A DNA stretch of 9,190 bases from Methanosarcina sp. UBA5 (GCF_002505485.1 NZ_DAVG01000128.1:1-9190); one strand, 5' to 3'; counted from the first letter of the stretch, positions 1 through 6,257 are shown. A program made the numbers and translations. Notes: generated from the sequence alone by a model not told the origin.

Positions 1-19
1 CTTTTCGGATAGGCTCTTA
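1..19. mobile_element. terminal repeat of an IS element running off the left edge
   Basis: The first bases (cttttcggataggctctta) match, as a 17-18 bp motif, the outer end found at 157-173 and, inverted, at 2884-2900. This is the shape of a terminal inverted repeat, so the body of the element probably lies left of the window. It abuts a truncated relative 25 bp further in, suggesting a later insertion into or beside an older copy. The family is not determined; an IS4/IS5-like element is a guess. Confidence 0.5.
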
Positions 20-44
20 GTCATTATCTGGTTGATTTTACTGT

Positions 45-173
45 GAGTTCATCCCAAAACTTGATTTGCTTTTTGGACCCTGTATTTCGAATAATCAATC
101 AAGCTCAAGATCATGAAAACAACTTTGAAAATTCCCAACGGTTATGAATAAAGTGGCTTTTGGGATAGGCTCT
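45..173 (-). mobile_element. IS end fragment, copy A (129 bp remnant)
   Basis: Read on the minus strand, this begins with the terminal motif agagcctatcccaaaag (173-157) and matches positions 2884-3011 for 128-129 bp with three substitutions and one inserted base. In the intact copy this stretch opens a reading frame (MILILIDYSKYKVKK...) that looks like a transposase N-terminus. Here the extra base shifts the frame, so the fragment is dead. Similarity stops abruptly at position 45. About 25 bp further left another terminal repeat begins at the window edge, in the same orientation, so the two ends are not a matched inverted pair. Confidence 0.7.
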
Positions 174-279
174 GTAAAAAAACTCTAGTATCAAATTTGC
201 TGTCAAACTTGTCTTCAACCAGGTAATTATATACATTCATATCTCTTGTCCGATTATGTCAAGTAAGAACTTGCAACTA
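174..279. other. short spacer, nothing recognised
   Basis: AT-rich spacer between the IS scar and the coiled-coil gene. I see no convincing gene, RNA or repeat in it. It would hold the 3' end of the coiled-coil transcript, but no clear hairpin is visible. Confidence 0.4.
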
Positions 280-477
280 TCACAGCAGGTTCATTTCGAG
301 GCTTGATTCTCCTATTAATTTATTAACTTCTTCTTTAAGCTTATTATTTTGGTCAGTATATTCTTTAATCTTTTCTTCTATTGCCGCAATTCGTTTTTTT
401 GCAATTTTTATCTTCTTTTCATTTGACTGCATAGCTCTTAATTTCTCGTTTATTTTAATCTGTGTTTCTACATCCAT
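280..477 (-). CDS. small coiled-coil protein, unknown function (65 aa)
   Basis: I do not recognise a family. The ATG at 477 is preceded by GGAGG (490-486) at a normal distance, which makes this more than a chance frame. The product is soluble and highly charged, with Lys/Glu-rich sequence and regularly spaced Leu/Ile/Met over about residues 8-56 (KINEKLRAMQ, RIAAIEEKIKEY, NNKLKEEVNKLIGE), as expected of one long coiled-coil helix. It has no signal peptide, membrane segment or cysteine. It probably oligomerises or binds a partner. Neighbours are an IS fragment downstream and a MITE-like repeat upstream, so no function can be read from context. A partly homologous remnant of a larger gene cannot be excluded, but the ribosome binding site argues for a complete small gene. 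Confidence 0.6.
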   Translation of the reverse strand: MDVETQIKINEKLRAMQSNEKKIKIAKKRIAAIEEKIKEYTDQNNKLKEEVNKLIGESSLEMNLL

Positions 478-652
478 TAGTGCTACCTCCTAAAATTCCC
501 TAATTTATTAATATAGACCTTATCACATAAATAAATTTTTATGAATGTTTTCTTGTGTATTAGTAGTTTTATTGCCTTACCTCCGACATTTTCTAGAGAA
601 TATATTAATATAAGTATTTTTTATAGGTAACTTAGATCCTTTAGACTTAGAA
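478..652. other. upstream region of the coiled-coil gene
   Basis: This AT-rich stretch contains GGAGG at 486-490 (minus strand) and an AT-rich box (tctatattaataaatta on the minus strand, about 504-520) that could serve as TATA element for the gene ending at 280. No further gene is seen. Confidence 0.3.
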
Positions 653-757
653 CTTACGCAGTTGAACTGAAAAATCAACAGCATTAACCTTCAACTCTAT
701 AAAATGCTTATCAGTCACAAAGAAGAATGTACTTAATTTATATTTCAACCGCGTAAG
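653..757. repeat. MITE-like element, 105 bp with terminal inverted repeats
   Basis: The left end (cttacgcagttgaactgaaa, 653-672) is matched inverted by the right end (on the minus strand, cttacgcggttgaaatataa from 757). About 16 of the outer 20 positions agree. The 65-bp interior has no coding capacity. The right end lies exactly where the methyltransferase pseudogene loses similarity to its family, and supplies its TGA stop (745-747). A small non-autonomous element or a doubly deleted IS explains both facts. I could not define a target-site duplication. Confidence 0.5.
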
Positions 758-1392
758 CCATAAGATAGAAACTTTTCCTCATCAAGAAGTTTCCAGATAA
801 TTCCCAGCGTAAAGGGAATAAATATGAGTAAACCTCACCACAAGCCAAGCGCGAGAGGCGTGCCTAACATTATGGTGAGACCACTCACATACAATGGATG
901 GCGTCGTACTATGCTATACGGTCCAATTGTTATTAATTTTTGATCGGCGGTTACTTCGACGATTGCGGATGCAAAAGCGTTTTCTCTGAAAACGAGAAAG
1001 AGTCAAAAAATCCCAGAGTTACAAGAATGTTGTCCAGAATGACAATGTAGAAAGGGACATGCAGCCAACCAAAACGATGGTCAAACGCGGAAATAACGAG
1101 AAAGGCAATAAATAATATCGTAGCAAAAAACTGTATAATCTCCTGAGTCCGTTCTTTGTCAGCGCCTGGTCCCATATTAACCCTATGAGCCAGAAGTTCA
1201 GGGTCATTTTTCCATAAGTAAAAAGTAATTGCTGCTAATGACCCAACAAATAATTGAATAAATCCATGCCTGCCAAAAATTAAATGAACCTGCAAGAGCA
1301 AAAAGAAACAAAACGATGATGAAAATAAGCTCTGCAAAACCAAGCAGAGTTTTTATCTTTAGGTTATAAGTGGTTGCATTAGCAGTATTCAT
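745..1392 (-). pseudogene. isoprenylcysteine carboxyl methyltransferase (ICMT)-like membrane protein, decayed
   Basis: The ATG at 1392 follows a good GAGGAG site. Joined across frames, the protein shows the family pattern: N-terminal membrane helices (GFAELIFIIVLFLFALAG, FWQAWIYSIICWV), the loop KNDPELLAHRVNMGPGADKE, further helices (DHRFGWLHVPFYIVILDN), VFRENAFASAIVEVTADQ, the cofactor/active-site signature GPYSIVRRHPLYVSG, and IIWKLLDEEKFL near the C-terminus. Lesions are: a frameshift near 1205-1212 in an A run, a second near 1000-1006 in a T run, an in-frame TGA at 835-837 where the family usually has Trp (second W of a WWGLL-like motif), an extra Arg in the RHP signature, and loss of the last 20 or so residues at the 105-bp element. 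Family members are integral membrane methyltransferases using S-adenosylmethionine; with these lesions no active enzyme is expected. Confidence 0.85.
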
Positions 1393-1472
1393 TTAATTAA
1401 CTCCTCAATTTATGTGCTTAGAAATCACAAAGTATTAGCAAAATTTCAATACATGTTTATAACAATCCAACT

Positions 1473-1490
1473 TAGAACCTATCTGAAAAG
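1473..1490. mobile_element. lone degenerate IS-like end
   Basis: tagaacctatctgaaaag differs at only two core positions from the IS end taagagcctatccgaaaag seen inverted at 1-19. No partner end or transposase is adjacent, so this looks like an old scar between the methyltransferase pseudogene and the protease gene. With 18 bp the match could be chance, but the sequence is distinctive. Confidence 0.35.
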
Positions 1491-1537
1491 TCATCAATGC
1501 ATGTTGAAAAGCCACAATGGATCTATAATATAAGCTC

Positions 1538-2182
1538 TCATTTAGTAACACGTCTTAATATGTAGCTTACAGAAAGGAAGACGACAATCGCAAGAACTGC
1601 GTAAACTGCAAAAAGCAAAAGAGAACCGTACTTACTTAGGATAGGATTTGTGTTATTTATCTGCTCGTTGGTTGGATACATAATATCTTGCTTGTCATTG
1701 CTGTGATCCAACCCCAGAGCATGCCCTAATTCATGCTCTGCAATGGCGAGCATTGCAATATCACTATACGAAACCCATTCCCCCCACTGAGAATATCCAA
1801 CTCCAAGCATTATATCTACACGTATAAATCGCCCATTGACAATAAATGGAATTGTATCACCTGCAACTCTACTAGGAGCACCTTGATCTTTCTGCAGGTT
1901 TTCGACCCATCTTATCCTGATATCAGCTTTTTCGGAATCCACAACTTCAAAAACGGGAGTGTAATCCAGTTTTCCGTTCCCTCCTTCTGCCCAGTAATTT
2001 AGCGCTTTTTGTACCTGTGTGTAATAGGTAGGAATATAGTGTGGAGGTACACTTTTGTTATCTATATACACGGTGATAGGGGAATGATCCCATGGATGAT
2101 CTAAAATTCTTGGATAATTAAACTCAGAAGCTGCCGGAAATATGGGCAAGATAAGTACCGTCAGCAACAGTAAAAAAAGCAA
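1538..2182 (-). CDS. matrixin-type (M10) zinc metalloprotease, secreted and membrane-anchored
   Basis: Predicted endopeptidase acting outside the cell membrane. With the TTG start at 2182 (GGAG five bases upstream) it has 214 residues: a hydrophobic signal segment at 1-17, a catalytic region at about 30-180 with HELGHALGLDHS at 150-161 (three zinc-binding His and catalytic Glu, the HExxHxxGxxH pattern) and the Met-turn DIMYP at 166-170. A C-terminal membrane helix at about 186-208 ends in the basic tail ILRRVTK. The start is doubtful. The frame stays open upstream, and the codons just before TTG encode basic residues (TRNSIPGVR) that would make a normal signal-peptide n-region, but no ATG or GTG is present there; GGAGG at 2222-2226 suggests a lost original start. 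The 5' flank runs directly into an IS630 remnant, so promoter and first codons may have been replaced. Protease assignment is strong, expression uncertain. Confidence 0.8.
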   Translation of the reverse strand: MLFLLLLTVLILPIFPAASEFNYPRILDHPWDHSPITVYIDNKSVPPHYIPTYYTQVQKALNYWAEGGNGKLDYTPVFEVVDSEKADIRIRWVENLQKDQGAPSRVAGDTIPFIVNGRFIRVDIMLGVGYSQWGEWVSYSDIAMLAIAEHELGHALGLDHSNDKQDIMYPTNEQINNTNPILSKYGSLLLFAVYAVLAIVVFLSVSYILRRVTK

Positions 2183-2246
2183 TCTTACTCCAGGAATACT
2201 GTTTCGGGTAATATAAACCTGCCTCCGTATTATTATAGTTTCTGAC

Positions 2247-2879
2247 TCAACAAATTACACTTTTTATTTGTAGGTTGAAAGTTTCCATCCATTTCTTTGC
2301 AAATGATAATGACTTTTCCACTTTCATAAATTCATTTTTGATACTATTTCTCAAATGTTCTTTTGATTGAATAAATCTGACAGATACTTCTCTTTTTATC
2401 GTTTTCCATACAAATTCTACAGGATTTAGATCTGGCGAATAAGGAGGAAGAAACACAAGTGTTATTTTTAATTCTCTTGCTTTTCTTACCGTTCTATCAG
2501 CTTTATGTGATTTCGAATTATCCAGAACAATAATTATTCTTTTTCCTTTATTTCTTTCACTATTTTTTCAAGAAACTCACATACGCTTTCTGCCCTTGAA
2601 CTTTCCATAAAATCGGTGAGATTGTTACCGTTAATTGAATAAAAGGCAAATGCATTTGCTTTTATATAATCCGTATTTTTAATCATTAAAGGTTTTTTAA
2701 ATGACCCTACTCGCTGTGTATTTGCCTTTGTTTGTGGTGAAGATTCGTCCAGAAAACCTATGATATGTTGTTCATCTGAACCAGTATATTCTGGAATTGC
2801 TTCTGTTAACTTTTTTTAAAATTTCTTCAGCATTTTCGGGTCTTCTGTAGTCAAGAGTATATGGTTTTGAGTGATACAT
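2247..2879 (-). pseudogene. IS630-family transposase, truncated and frameshifted
   Basis: Read in three frames, the minus strand encodes the catalytic DDE half of an IS630/Tc1-type transposase: HSKPYTLDYRRPENAEEIL, then IIGFLDESSPQTKANTQR (first Asp), a central part with NAFAFYSINGNNLTDF, then IIIVLDNSKSHKADR (second Asp), and VFLPPYSPDLNPVEFVWK (acidic Glu of the triad). Frameshifts fall in the T run at 2811-2817 and near 2538-2545. The N-terminal helix-turn-helix part is missing because the frame is cut at about 2880 by the end of another IS element. The C-terminal stop is at 2247-2249, only 65 bp from the protease start. The element cannot transpose by itself. Confidence 0.88.
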
Positions 2880-2883
2880 ATTA

Positions 2884-3011
2884 AGAGCCTATCCCAAAAG
2901 CCACTTTATTCATAACCGTTGGGAATTTTCAAAGTTGTTTTCATGATCTTGATCTTGATTGATTATTCGAAATACAAGGTCAAGAAGCAAATCAAGTTTT
3001 GGGATGAACTC
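2884..3011 (+). mobile_element. IS end fragment, copy B, with transposase N-terminal stub
   Basis: Begins with the terminal motif agagcctatcccaaaag and is about 97% identical, in inverted orientation, to 45-173. From the ATG at 2943 it opens MILILIDYSKYKVKK and continues through QIKFWDEL, a plausible transposase start. Shared sequence stops at 3011. The frame stays open to 3176, but from about 3060 on it overlaps the lipoprotein stub on the other strand, so only the first 23 residues are attributed to the element with any support. It interrupts the IS630 remnant at about 2880, which makes it the younger insertion. Confidence 0.65.
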
Positions 3012-3041
3012 GTTATCTACAACGACTGCTTTGAAATCATT

Positions 3042-3206
3042 TCAATCTATCGAGAAATCAAGAAAACTGCTGTTGTTAACCTCTATTTTTTGAATTATAT
3101 CTTCTTTGTCATCCTGTGTACTCTCGTTATTGGAACCAGAACAAGTAGAAAAAACCACAATTCCCAACAAAATTAAAGTCGCGGCGGCTAGAATTTTAAT
3201 AAGCAT
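3042..3206 (-). pseudogene. lipoprotein gene stub (54 aa)
   Basis: The ATG at 3206 sits six bases after a GAGGT site. The product opens with a signal peptide (MLIKILAAATLILLGIVV) followed by FSTC at 19-22, a loose lipobox with Cys22 as lipid-attachment site, then a polar linker (SGSNNESTQDDKEDIIQK) typical of archaeal lipoproteins. It stops at a TGA (3042-3044) after 54 residues, about 30 bp before the shared IS end sequence. I therefore take it as the 5' remainder of a longer gene whose body was lost to the insertion. The mature domain is absent, so no function can be assigned. It might still be expressed as a short lipopeptide. Confidence 0.55.
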
Positions 3207-3346
3207 AACAGTACCTCAAAAGTTAATGGGTTAATACATATATTTATTAGAATGTTAATAAATATATTCAACAAAACTAAAAGAGTTAGAAAAACAGAAA
3301 ACACGCTATAAAGTAATAGGAACACCAGTTAAGTGCTGTTCCGCTT

Positions 3347-3397
3347 AAAGACCCTTTCAAAGGTTATTTTTTCAATTTAAATTATTAAAAGGTCTTT
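3347..3397 (-). terminator. hairpin downstream of msrA
   Basis: AAAGACCCTTT (3347-3357) pairs with AAAAGGTCTTT (3387-3397) in 10 of 11 positions around an AT-rich loop. It lies 14 bp past the msrA stop. On the plus strand it is followed by T runs, on the minus strand by a weaker AT-rich stretch. A transcript 3' end or stabilising stem for the ybhB-msrA operon is likely. Confidence 0.45.
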
Positions 3398-3410
3398 TTC
3401 TTTTTGGGAA

Positions 3411-3956
3411 CTATTTCTTCAAACCTCGAAGTACATTCTGCAAAAAGCCCTTCTTTTCAAAATACTGCTGGTGATACTCTTCAGCCCTATAAAACTCGGA
3501 AATCGGTACAACCTCGGTAACTATCGGGTTTTTGAAAGCCCCTGATTTTTCAAGCTTTTCTTTTGAGGCCAGAGCAGCAGCTTTTTGCTTCTCGTCATGG
3601 TAAAAGATAACTGAGCGGTATTGCTTTCCGATATCAGGGCCCTGTCTGTCCTTTGTAGTTGGATCATGGATTTTCCAGAAGACATTAAGTAAGGTTTCAT
3701 AAGACACAATTTTTGGGTCAAAAATCACCCGAACGGCTTCCACATGTCCGGTATCAAGAGTACAGACCTGTTCATAGGTAGGGCGTTCAAAATGCCCACC
3801 GCTGAAGCCAACCGCAGTTGCAACCACACCTTTAACCTGCCTGAAAGCCTCTTCAATCCCCCAGAAGCAACCTGCAGCAAAGGTTGCTTTTTCCAGGTTG
3901 CCCCCGGGATTTTCGAAAAAATCTGGATTTATTTCAGCTGTTTGACTTTCTTCCAC
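3411..3956 (-). CDS. msrA: peptide-methionine (S)-S-oxide reductase MsrA
   Basis: Reduces the S-epimer of methionine sulfoxide in free methionine and proteins, repairing oxidative damage in the cytoplasm. The 181-residue product carries the catalytic motif GCFWG at 29-33 with nucleophile Cys30, then GFSGG at 50-54, YEQVCTLDTGHVEAV at 61-75, and the conserved FWKIHDPTTKDRQGPDIG and QYRSVIFY blocks. The start is GTG at 3956, behind a GGGGGA site; an ATG 14 bp upstream is out of frame. The only cysteines are Cys30 and Cys65. The C-terminal resolving cysteines of many bacterial MsrAs are absent, so regeneration must use Cys65 or an external thiol. The gene begins 21 bp after the ybhB stop, indicating one transcript. 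No MsrB is seen in the window. Confidence 0.96.
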   Translation of the reverse strand: MEESQTAEINPDFFENPGGNLEKATFAAGCFWGIEEAFRQVKGVVATAVGFSGGHFERPTYEQVCTLDTGHVEAVRVIFDPKIVSYETLLNVFWKIHDPTTKDRQGPDIGKQYRSVIFYHDEKQKAAALASKEKLEKSGAFKNPIVTEVVPISEFYRAEEYHQQYFEKKGFLQNVLRGLKK

Positions 3957-3977
3957 TCTCTTTCCCCCATAAGAAAA

Positions 3978-4562
3978 TCATTTTTTTCTGAATTTTCCCA
4001 TCAACTCCCCTTCGGCAATAATATGCCCTATCATTTCATTTTCAAGGTTTTTTCTTCCTGCCCCTGCTTTAAGATCCAGGTTCTTGTCCAGAGCATAGAC
4101 CCGGAAGAAATACCTGTGCGTACCAGCAGGTGGACATGGTCCCCCGTATCCGATTTTCATGAAATCGTTTAAACCCTCGACCCCAGGTATACTGTCTTCT
4201 TCTATTTTCGCTACAGGTTCTATATTCCAGACAATCCAGTGTGTGAATATCTTTGGGGAAGCATCAGGGTCGTCTACTATAAGCACTAAACTTTCGGCCT
4301 CTTCAGGAATACCCTCGAACTCCAGAGGTGGATTTATATTCTGCCCATCACAGGTGTACTTTCCCGGAATACTACTGTTAGCTGCAAATGCGCTGCTAAA
4401 AACCTTTATATTTTGAATGTTCATGTTTTCATCTCCTTTGCCGGCTTCGGGAGACTCCTTATTTACAGGTGCCTCGGCTTTCTCATTTTTAACACATCCC
4501 GAAATGAAAACCATTGCTGCAAACAAGAATATCAGAACAACTGCACCGGTCTTTCTATTCAT
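3978..4562 (-). CDS. YbhB/YbcL-type PEBP (Raf kinase inhibitor-like) lipoprotein
   Basis: Member of the phosphatidylethanolamine-binding protein family; the prokaryotic role is poorly known. The ATG at 4562 has a GGTG site six bases upstream; a GTG at 4571 is in frame but has its GGAG too close. Residues 1-23 form a lipoprotein signal (GAVVLIFLFAAMVFISGC, Cys23 lipidated), followed by a charged linker to about 46 and a PEBP domain over the rest of the 194 residues. Visible signatures are GKYTCDGQNINPPLEF, LVLIVDDPDASP, THWIVWNI, and GYGGPCPPAGTHRYFFRVYALD, the last two lining the anion/ligand pocket in the family. An internal ATG at 4424 has its own GGAG (4436-4433) eight bases upstream, so a 148-residue cytoplasmic form of normal YbhB length could also be made. 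First gene of a pair with msrA. Confidence 0.93.
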   Translation of the reverse strand: MNRKTGAVVLIFLFAAMVFISGCVKNEKAEAPVNKESPEAGKGDENMNIQNIKVFSSAFAANSSIPGKYTCDGQNINPPLEFEGIPEEAESLVLIVDDPDASPKIFTHWIVWNIEPVAKIEEDSIPGVEGLNDFMKIGYGGPCPPAGTHRYFFRVYALDKNLDLKAGAGRKNLENEMIGHIIAEGELMGKFRKK

Positions 4563-4599
4563 ATATAGCACCAGCTCCTGACAGCAGGAAAACTGCTTA

Positions 4600-4620
4600 A
4601 CAATATAATATTAAAGCTAG
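4600..4620 (-). promoter_or_regulatory. probable TATA region of the ybhB-msrA operon
   Basis: The minus strand reads ctagctttaatattatattg, an AT-rich box about 40-55 bases upstream of the ybhB start, followed by the short inverted repeat AGCAG-TTTTC-CTGCT. Placement fits an archaeal promoter with a leader of about 20-25 bases. The exact box is uncertain. Confidence 0.35.
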
Positions 4621-4694
4621 AGAGATATAACTTTAAGGCTTAAAGCTAAGGCTGAGCTAAAATTAATCTCAAAAGAATGGTTCCTGCAGGATAG

Positions 4695-4892
4695 TTAGAG
4701 ACCTGATTTAAAGTGTATCCTCCATTCGTATTCAAATTTCAAGCAAGAAACCGGCAAATAAGAGTTGGCTCCTCCGCTAACTTCGTCGTAAAGCTCTAAA
4801 ACATTAAGTCTCAGAAGAAAAGCCCTGTAGCCGTCTTCGGGAGCTGCTGACTGAAGATCTGAGAGGACAGAAGACTTAGTCTTCCACTTCAA
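4695..4892 (-). CDS. possible small ORF overlapping the zinc-ribbon gene end
   Basis: The stretch between the zinc-ribbon gene and ybhB is open in one frame and, past 4875, has protein-like composition and plausible codon use: SAAPEDGYRAFLLRLNVLEL, then YDEVSGGANSYLPVSC and KFEYEWRIHFKSGL. I found no good start: an ATG at 4970, GTG at 4937 and TTG at 4892 are in frame but none has a clear ribosome binding site, and all lie inside the zinc-ribbon gene in another frame. It may be a translationally coupled small protein, a remnant of a lost gene, or chance. No family is recognised. Confidence 0.25.
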   Translation of the reverse strand: MKWKTKSSVLSDLQSAAPEDGYRAFLLRLNVLELYDEVSGGANSYLPVSCLKFEYEWRIHFKSGL

Positions 4893-5082
4893 GAGCTTGA
4901 ATAATATCGTGGACAGTAAGTTCTCCTTTAGCCACACGCTGTACAAGCGGATAGATAAACGAACAATCATCGATTGCTGCCCAGCGTGCTTCTCCTACCT
5001 GTCTTACAAGTTCATCCATTATATCGCCGCAAGTCTTACAGTACCTTCCTTCACTCTCTACTCCACAGCTTTCGCATTTCAT
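4876..5082 (-). CDS. zinc-ribbon mini-protein (68 aa), unknown function
   Basis: The ATG at 5082 is chosen because GGGGGA lies about seven bases upstream and because the zinc motif starts right after it; a frame reaching 5175 is open but has no support. The product begins MKCESCGVESEGRYCKTCG: Cys3, Cys6, Cys15 and Cys18 form a C-x2-C-x8-C-x2-C zinc ribbon. The remaining 50 residues (DIMDELVRQVGEARW, CSFIYPLVQRVAKGEL, TVHDIIQALEVED) look helical and acidic at the end. A small nucleic-acid- or protein-binding adaptor is plausible but unproven. It is a single gene with its own TATA box and a palindrome at the expected start of transcription. I believe similar small proteins occur in other Methanosarcina, from memory only. 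Confidence 0.8.
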   Translation of the reverse strand: MKCESCGVESEGRYCKTCGDIMDELVRQVGEARWAAIDDCSFIYPLVQRVAKGELTVHDIIQALEVED

Positions 5083-5091
5083 ATAAATTCC

Positions 5092-5126
5092 CCCATAACT
5101 TATGGGAACGTCGAAAATAAATAAAT
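5092..5126 (-). promoter_or_regulatory. promoter and palindrome of the zinc-ribbon gene
   Basis: On the minus strand an AT box (aatttatttattttcga, 5126-5110) lies about 35-44 bases upstream of the ATG. Between it and the gene is the perfect palindrome CCCATAA-C-TTATGGG (5092-5106), centred near the predicted transcription start and touching the G-rich ribosome binding site. It could be a repressor operator or, in the RNA, a small stem (CCCAT/ATGGG) that hides part of the binding site. Confidence 0.45.
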
Positions 5127-5367
5127 TATGGTAATAGGTGAGCATATTTGCACAGTCATGATAAAACAGAGGCAAAAGGAGAAACTCGGAATTAGAATAG
5201 GAAAAAAGTACTTTATGAATACTTTAAAGTTATTATAAGATTGCCAAAACATGCTAACATCATAAATTTAATCTTTTAAATTCGAGTAGCAGGAAATCCA
5301 GTCTGCTAGGACATAAAGACCTGAATTTTTCTACCCAGGGTTATCGCTAAGTATTTCCAAAACGCAA
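5127..5367. other. spacer between DUF362 gene and zinc-ribbon promoter
   Basis: AT-rich, no gene or RNA recognised. A weak inverted repeat TAGCAG (5287-5292) / CTGCTA (5303-5308) lies 60-80 bases after the DUF362 stop and could belong to the transcript 3' end, although no clear U tract follows it. Confidence 0.3.
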
Positions 5368-6246
5368 TCAAGCAAGATTGGCAAGAATTTCTTCGATTTC
5401 CTCAACCCCTGAACTTTTTACAGTTATTTCTTCCCTGCAACGCACCCCTAGCTCAATTTCTACTGCCCTTTTGATCTGGGGCTGGGCCCAGACTGAATGC
5501 TCCTGGATTTTCGGAACCGTGCCAAGAGCTTTCAGGAGAGCAAGACCTACAACATCGTTTGCGACCACATCCGAGCTTGCAAGTACAATGCCAGGCTCTC
5601 TGAGAGTTCCAAGGTCAGGACCTCCGGTCACAAAGCATTTTGTAGCGTCCGAGATATAAAAATCAGGCCTGTAAACAAGATTTGACTCGGCAATCATATT
5701 ACCGAAAAGTACGTCCCTGTGCCTGCCATGAGGAAGCTGCCTCCTGTCCGGGTCTGCAGTTATGCTGATCTGTGATTTCAAGCCCATGGTAAAGGTTGCA
5801 GTCCAGTGAGTCTTGATTACAGGAAGGGCAATCACGTAATCCACAAAATCAAGAAATTGGGGAACATAAAACCCTACAGGCCAGGAGGAAGCCCCATCAG
5901 GCTTCAGATGAGAGCGTTTCATGTGATCAAAAGTAAGGATTTCATCTGCTCCTTCGGCCTCAGCAACCTGCCAGAGCCCAAGCTTCCTGAGCACCATTTC
6001 GGTATCCAGCGTGGTCATTGATTTTTCAGCAACAATAATTTTTTTGGGGTTGTATTTTCTTGCTTCTCGTATAGCTCCCTTTAGGACATCAGGATTTGTC
6101 GAGCCAGGAGGCAGGTCTGCGGTATTAGCGTTCGGCCGGATCAGTACAGTAGACCCTTCTTTAATCCCAAGCCCTCCCGCAAGCTCCACTGCCACTTTTA
6201 CGGATTCCAGGGTGTCTTTGTTTCTTGAAAGCCCAACAATTGCCAT
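5368..6246 (-). CDS. DUF362 family protein (292 aa)
   Basis: Uncharacterised family, widespread in anaerobes and methanogens. The ATG at 6246 is chosen for its GGAG eight bases upstream; the open frame reaches 6321, but those extra codons cover the TATA box. The family fold spans nearly the whole length: an N-terminal Rossmann-like part (AIVGLSRN, TVLIRPNANTADLPPGSTNP at 33-52), KKIIVAEKSM (68-77), the most conserved block YVIALPVIKTHW followed by TATFTMGLKSQI (137-160), RRQLPHGRHRD (168-178), and LASSDVVANDVVGLALLKALG (222-242). Many DUF362 proteins have a fused 4Fe-4S ferredoxin domain or CxxC motifs; here only two isolated cysteines (204, 270) exist, so it is the short, cluster-free form. 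No signal peptide or membrane helix. It appears to be transcribed alone. Confidence 0.9.
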   Translation of the reverse strand: MAIVGLSRNKDTLESVKVAVELAGGLGIKEGSTVLIRPNANTADLPPGSTNPDVLKGAIREARKYNPKKIIVAEKSMTTLDTEMVLRKLGLWQVAEAEGADEILTFDHMKRSHLKPDGASSWPVGFYVPQFLDFVDYVIALPVIKTHWTATFTMGLKSQISITADPDRRQLPHGRHRDVLFGNMIAESNLVYRPDFYISDATKCFVTGGPDLGTLREPGIVLASSDVVANDVVGLALLKALGTVPKIQEHSVWAQPQIKRAVEIELGVRCREEITVKSSGVEEIEEILANLA

Positions 6247-6257
6247 ACTCAAAACTC

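Noticed and set aside
1..173. a complete MITE bounded by the motifs at 1-19 and 157-173
   Set aside because: The two motifs are in the same orientation, not inverted, so they are ends of two separate elements.
2919..3176. 85-residue plus-strand ORF
   Set aside because: Only its first part belongs to the IS fragment; the rest overlaps the antisense lipoprotein stub, which has a start, ribosome binding site and signal peptide.
5083..5175. N-terminal extension of the zinc-ribbon protein
   Set aside because: The extension covers the TATA box and palindrome and lacks a ribosome binding site; the ATG at 5082 has one.
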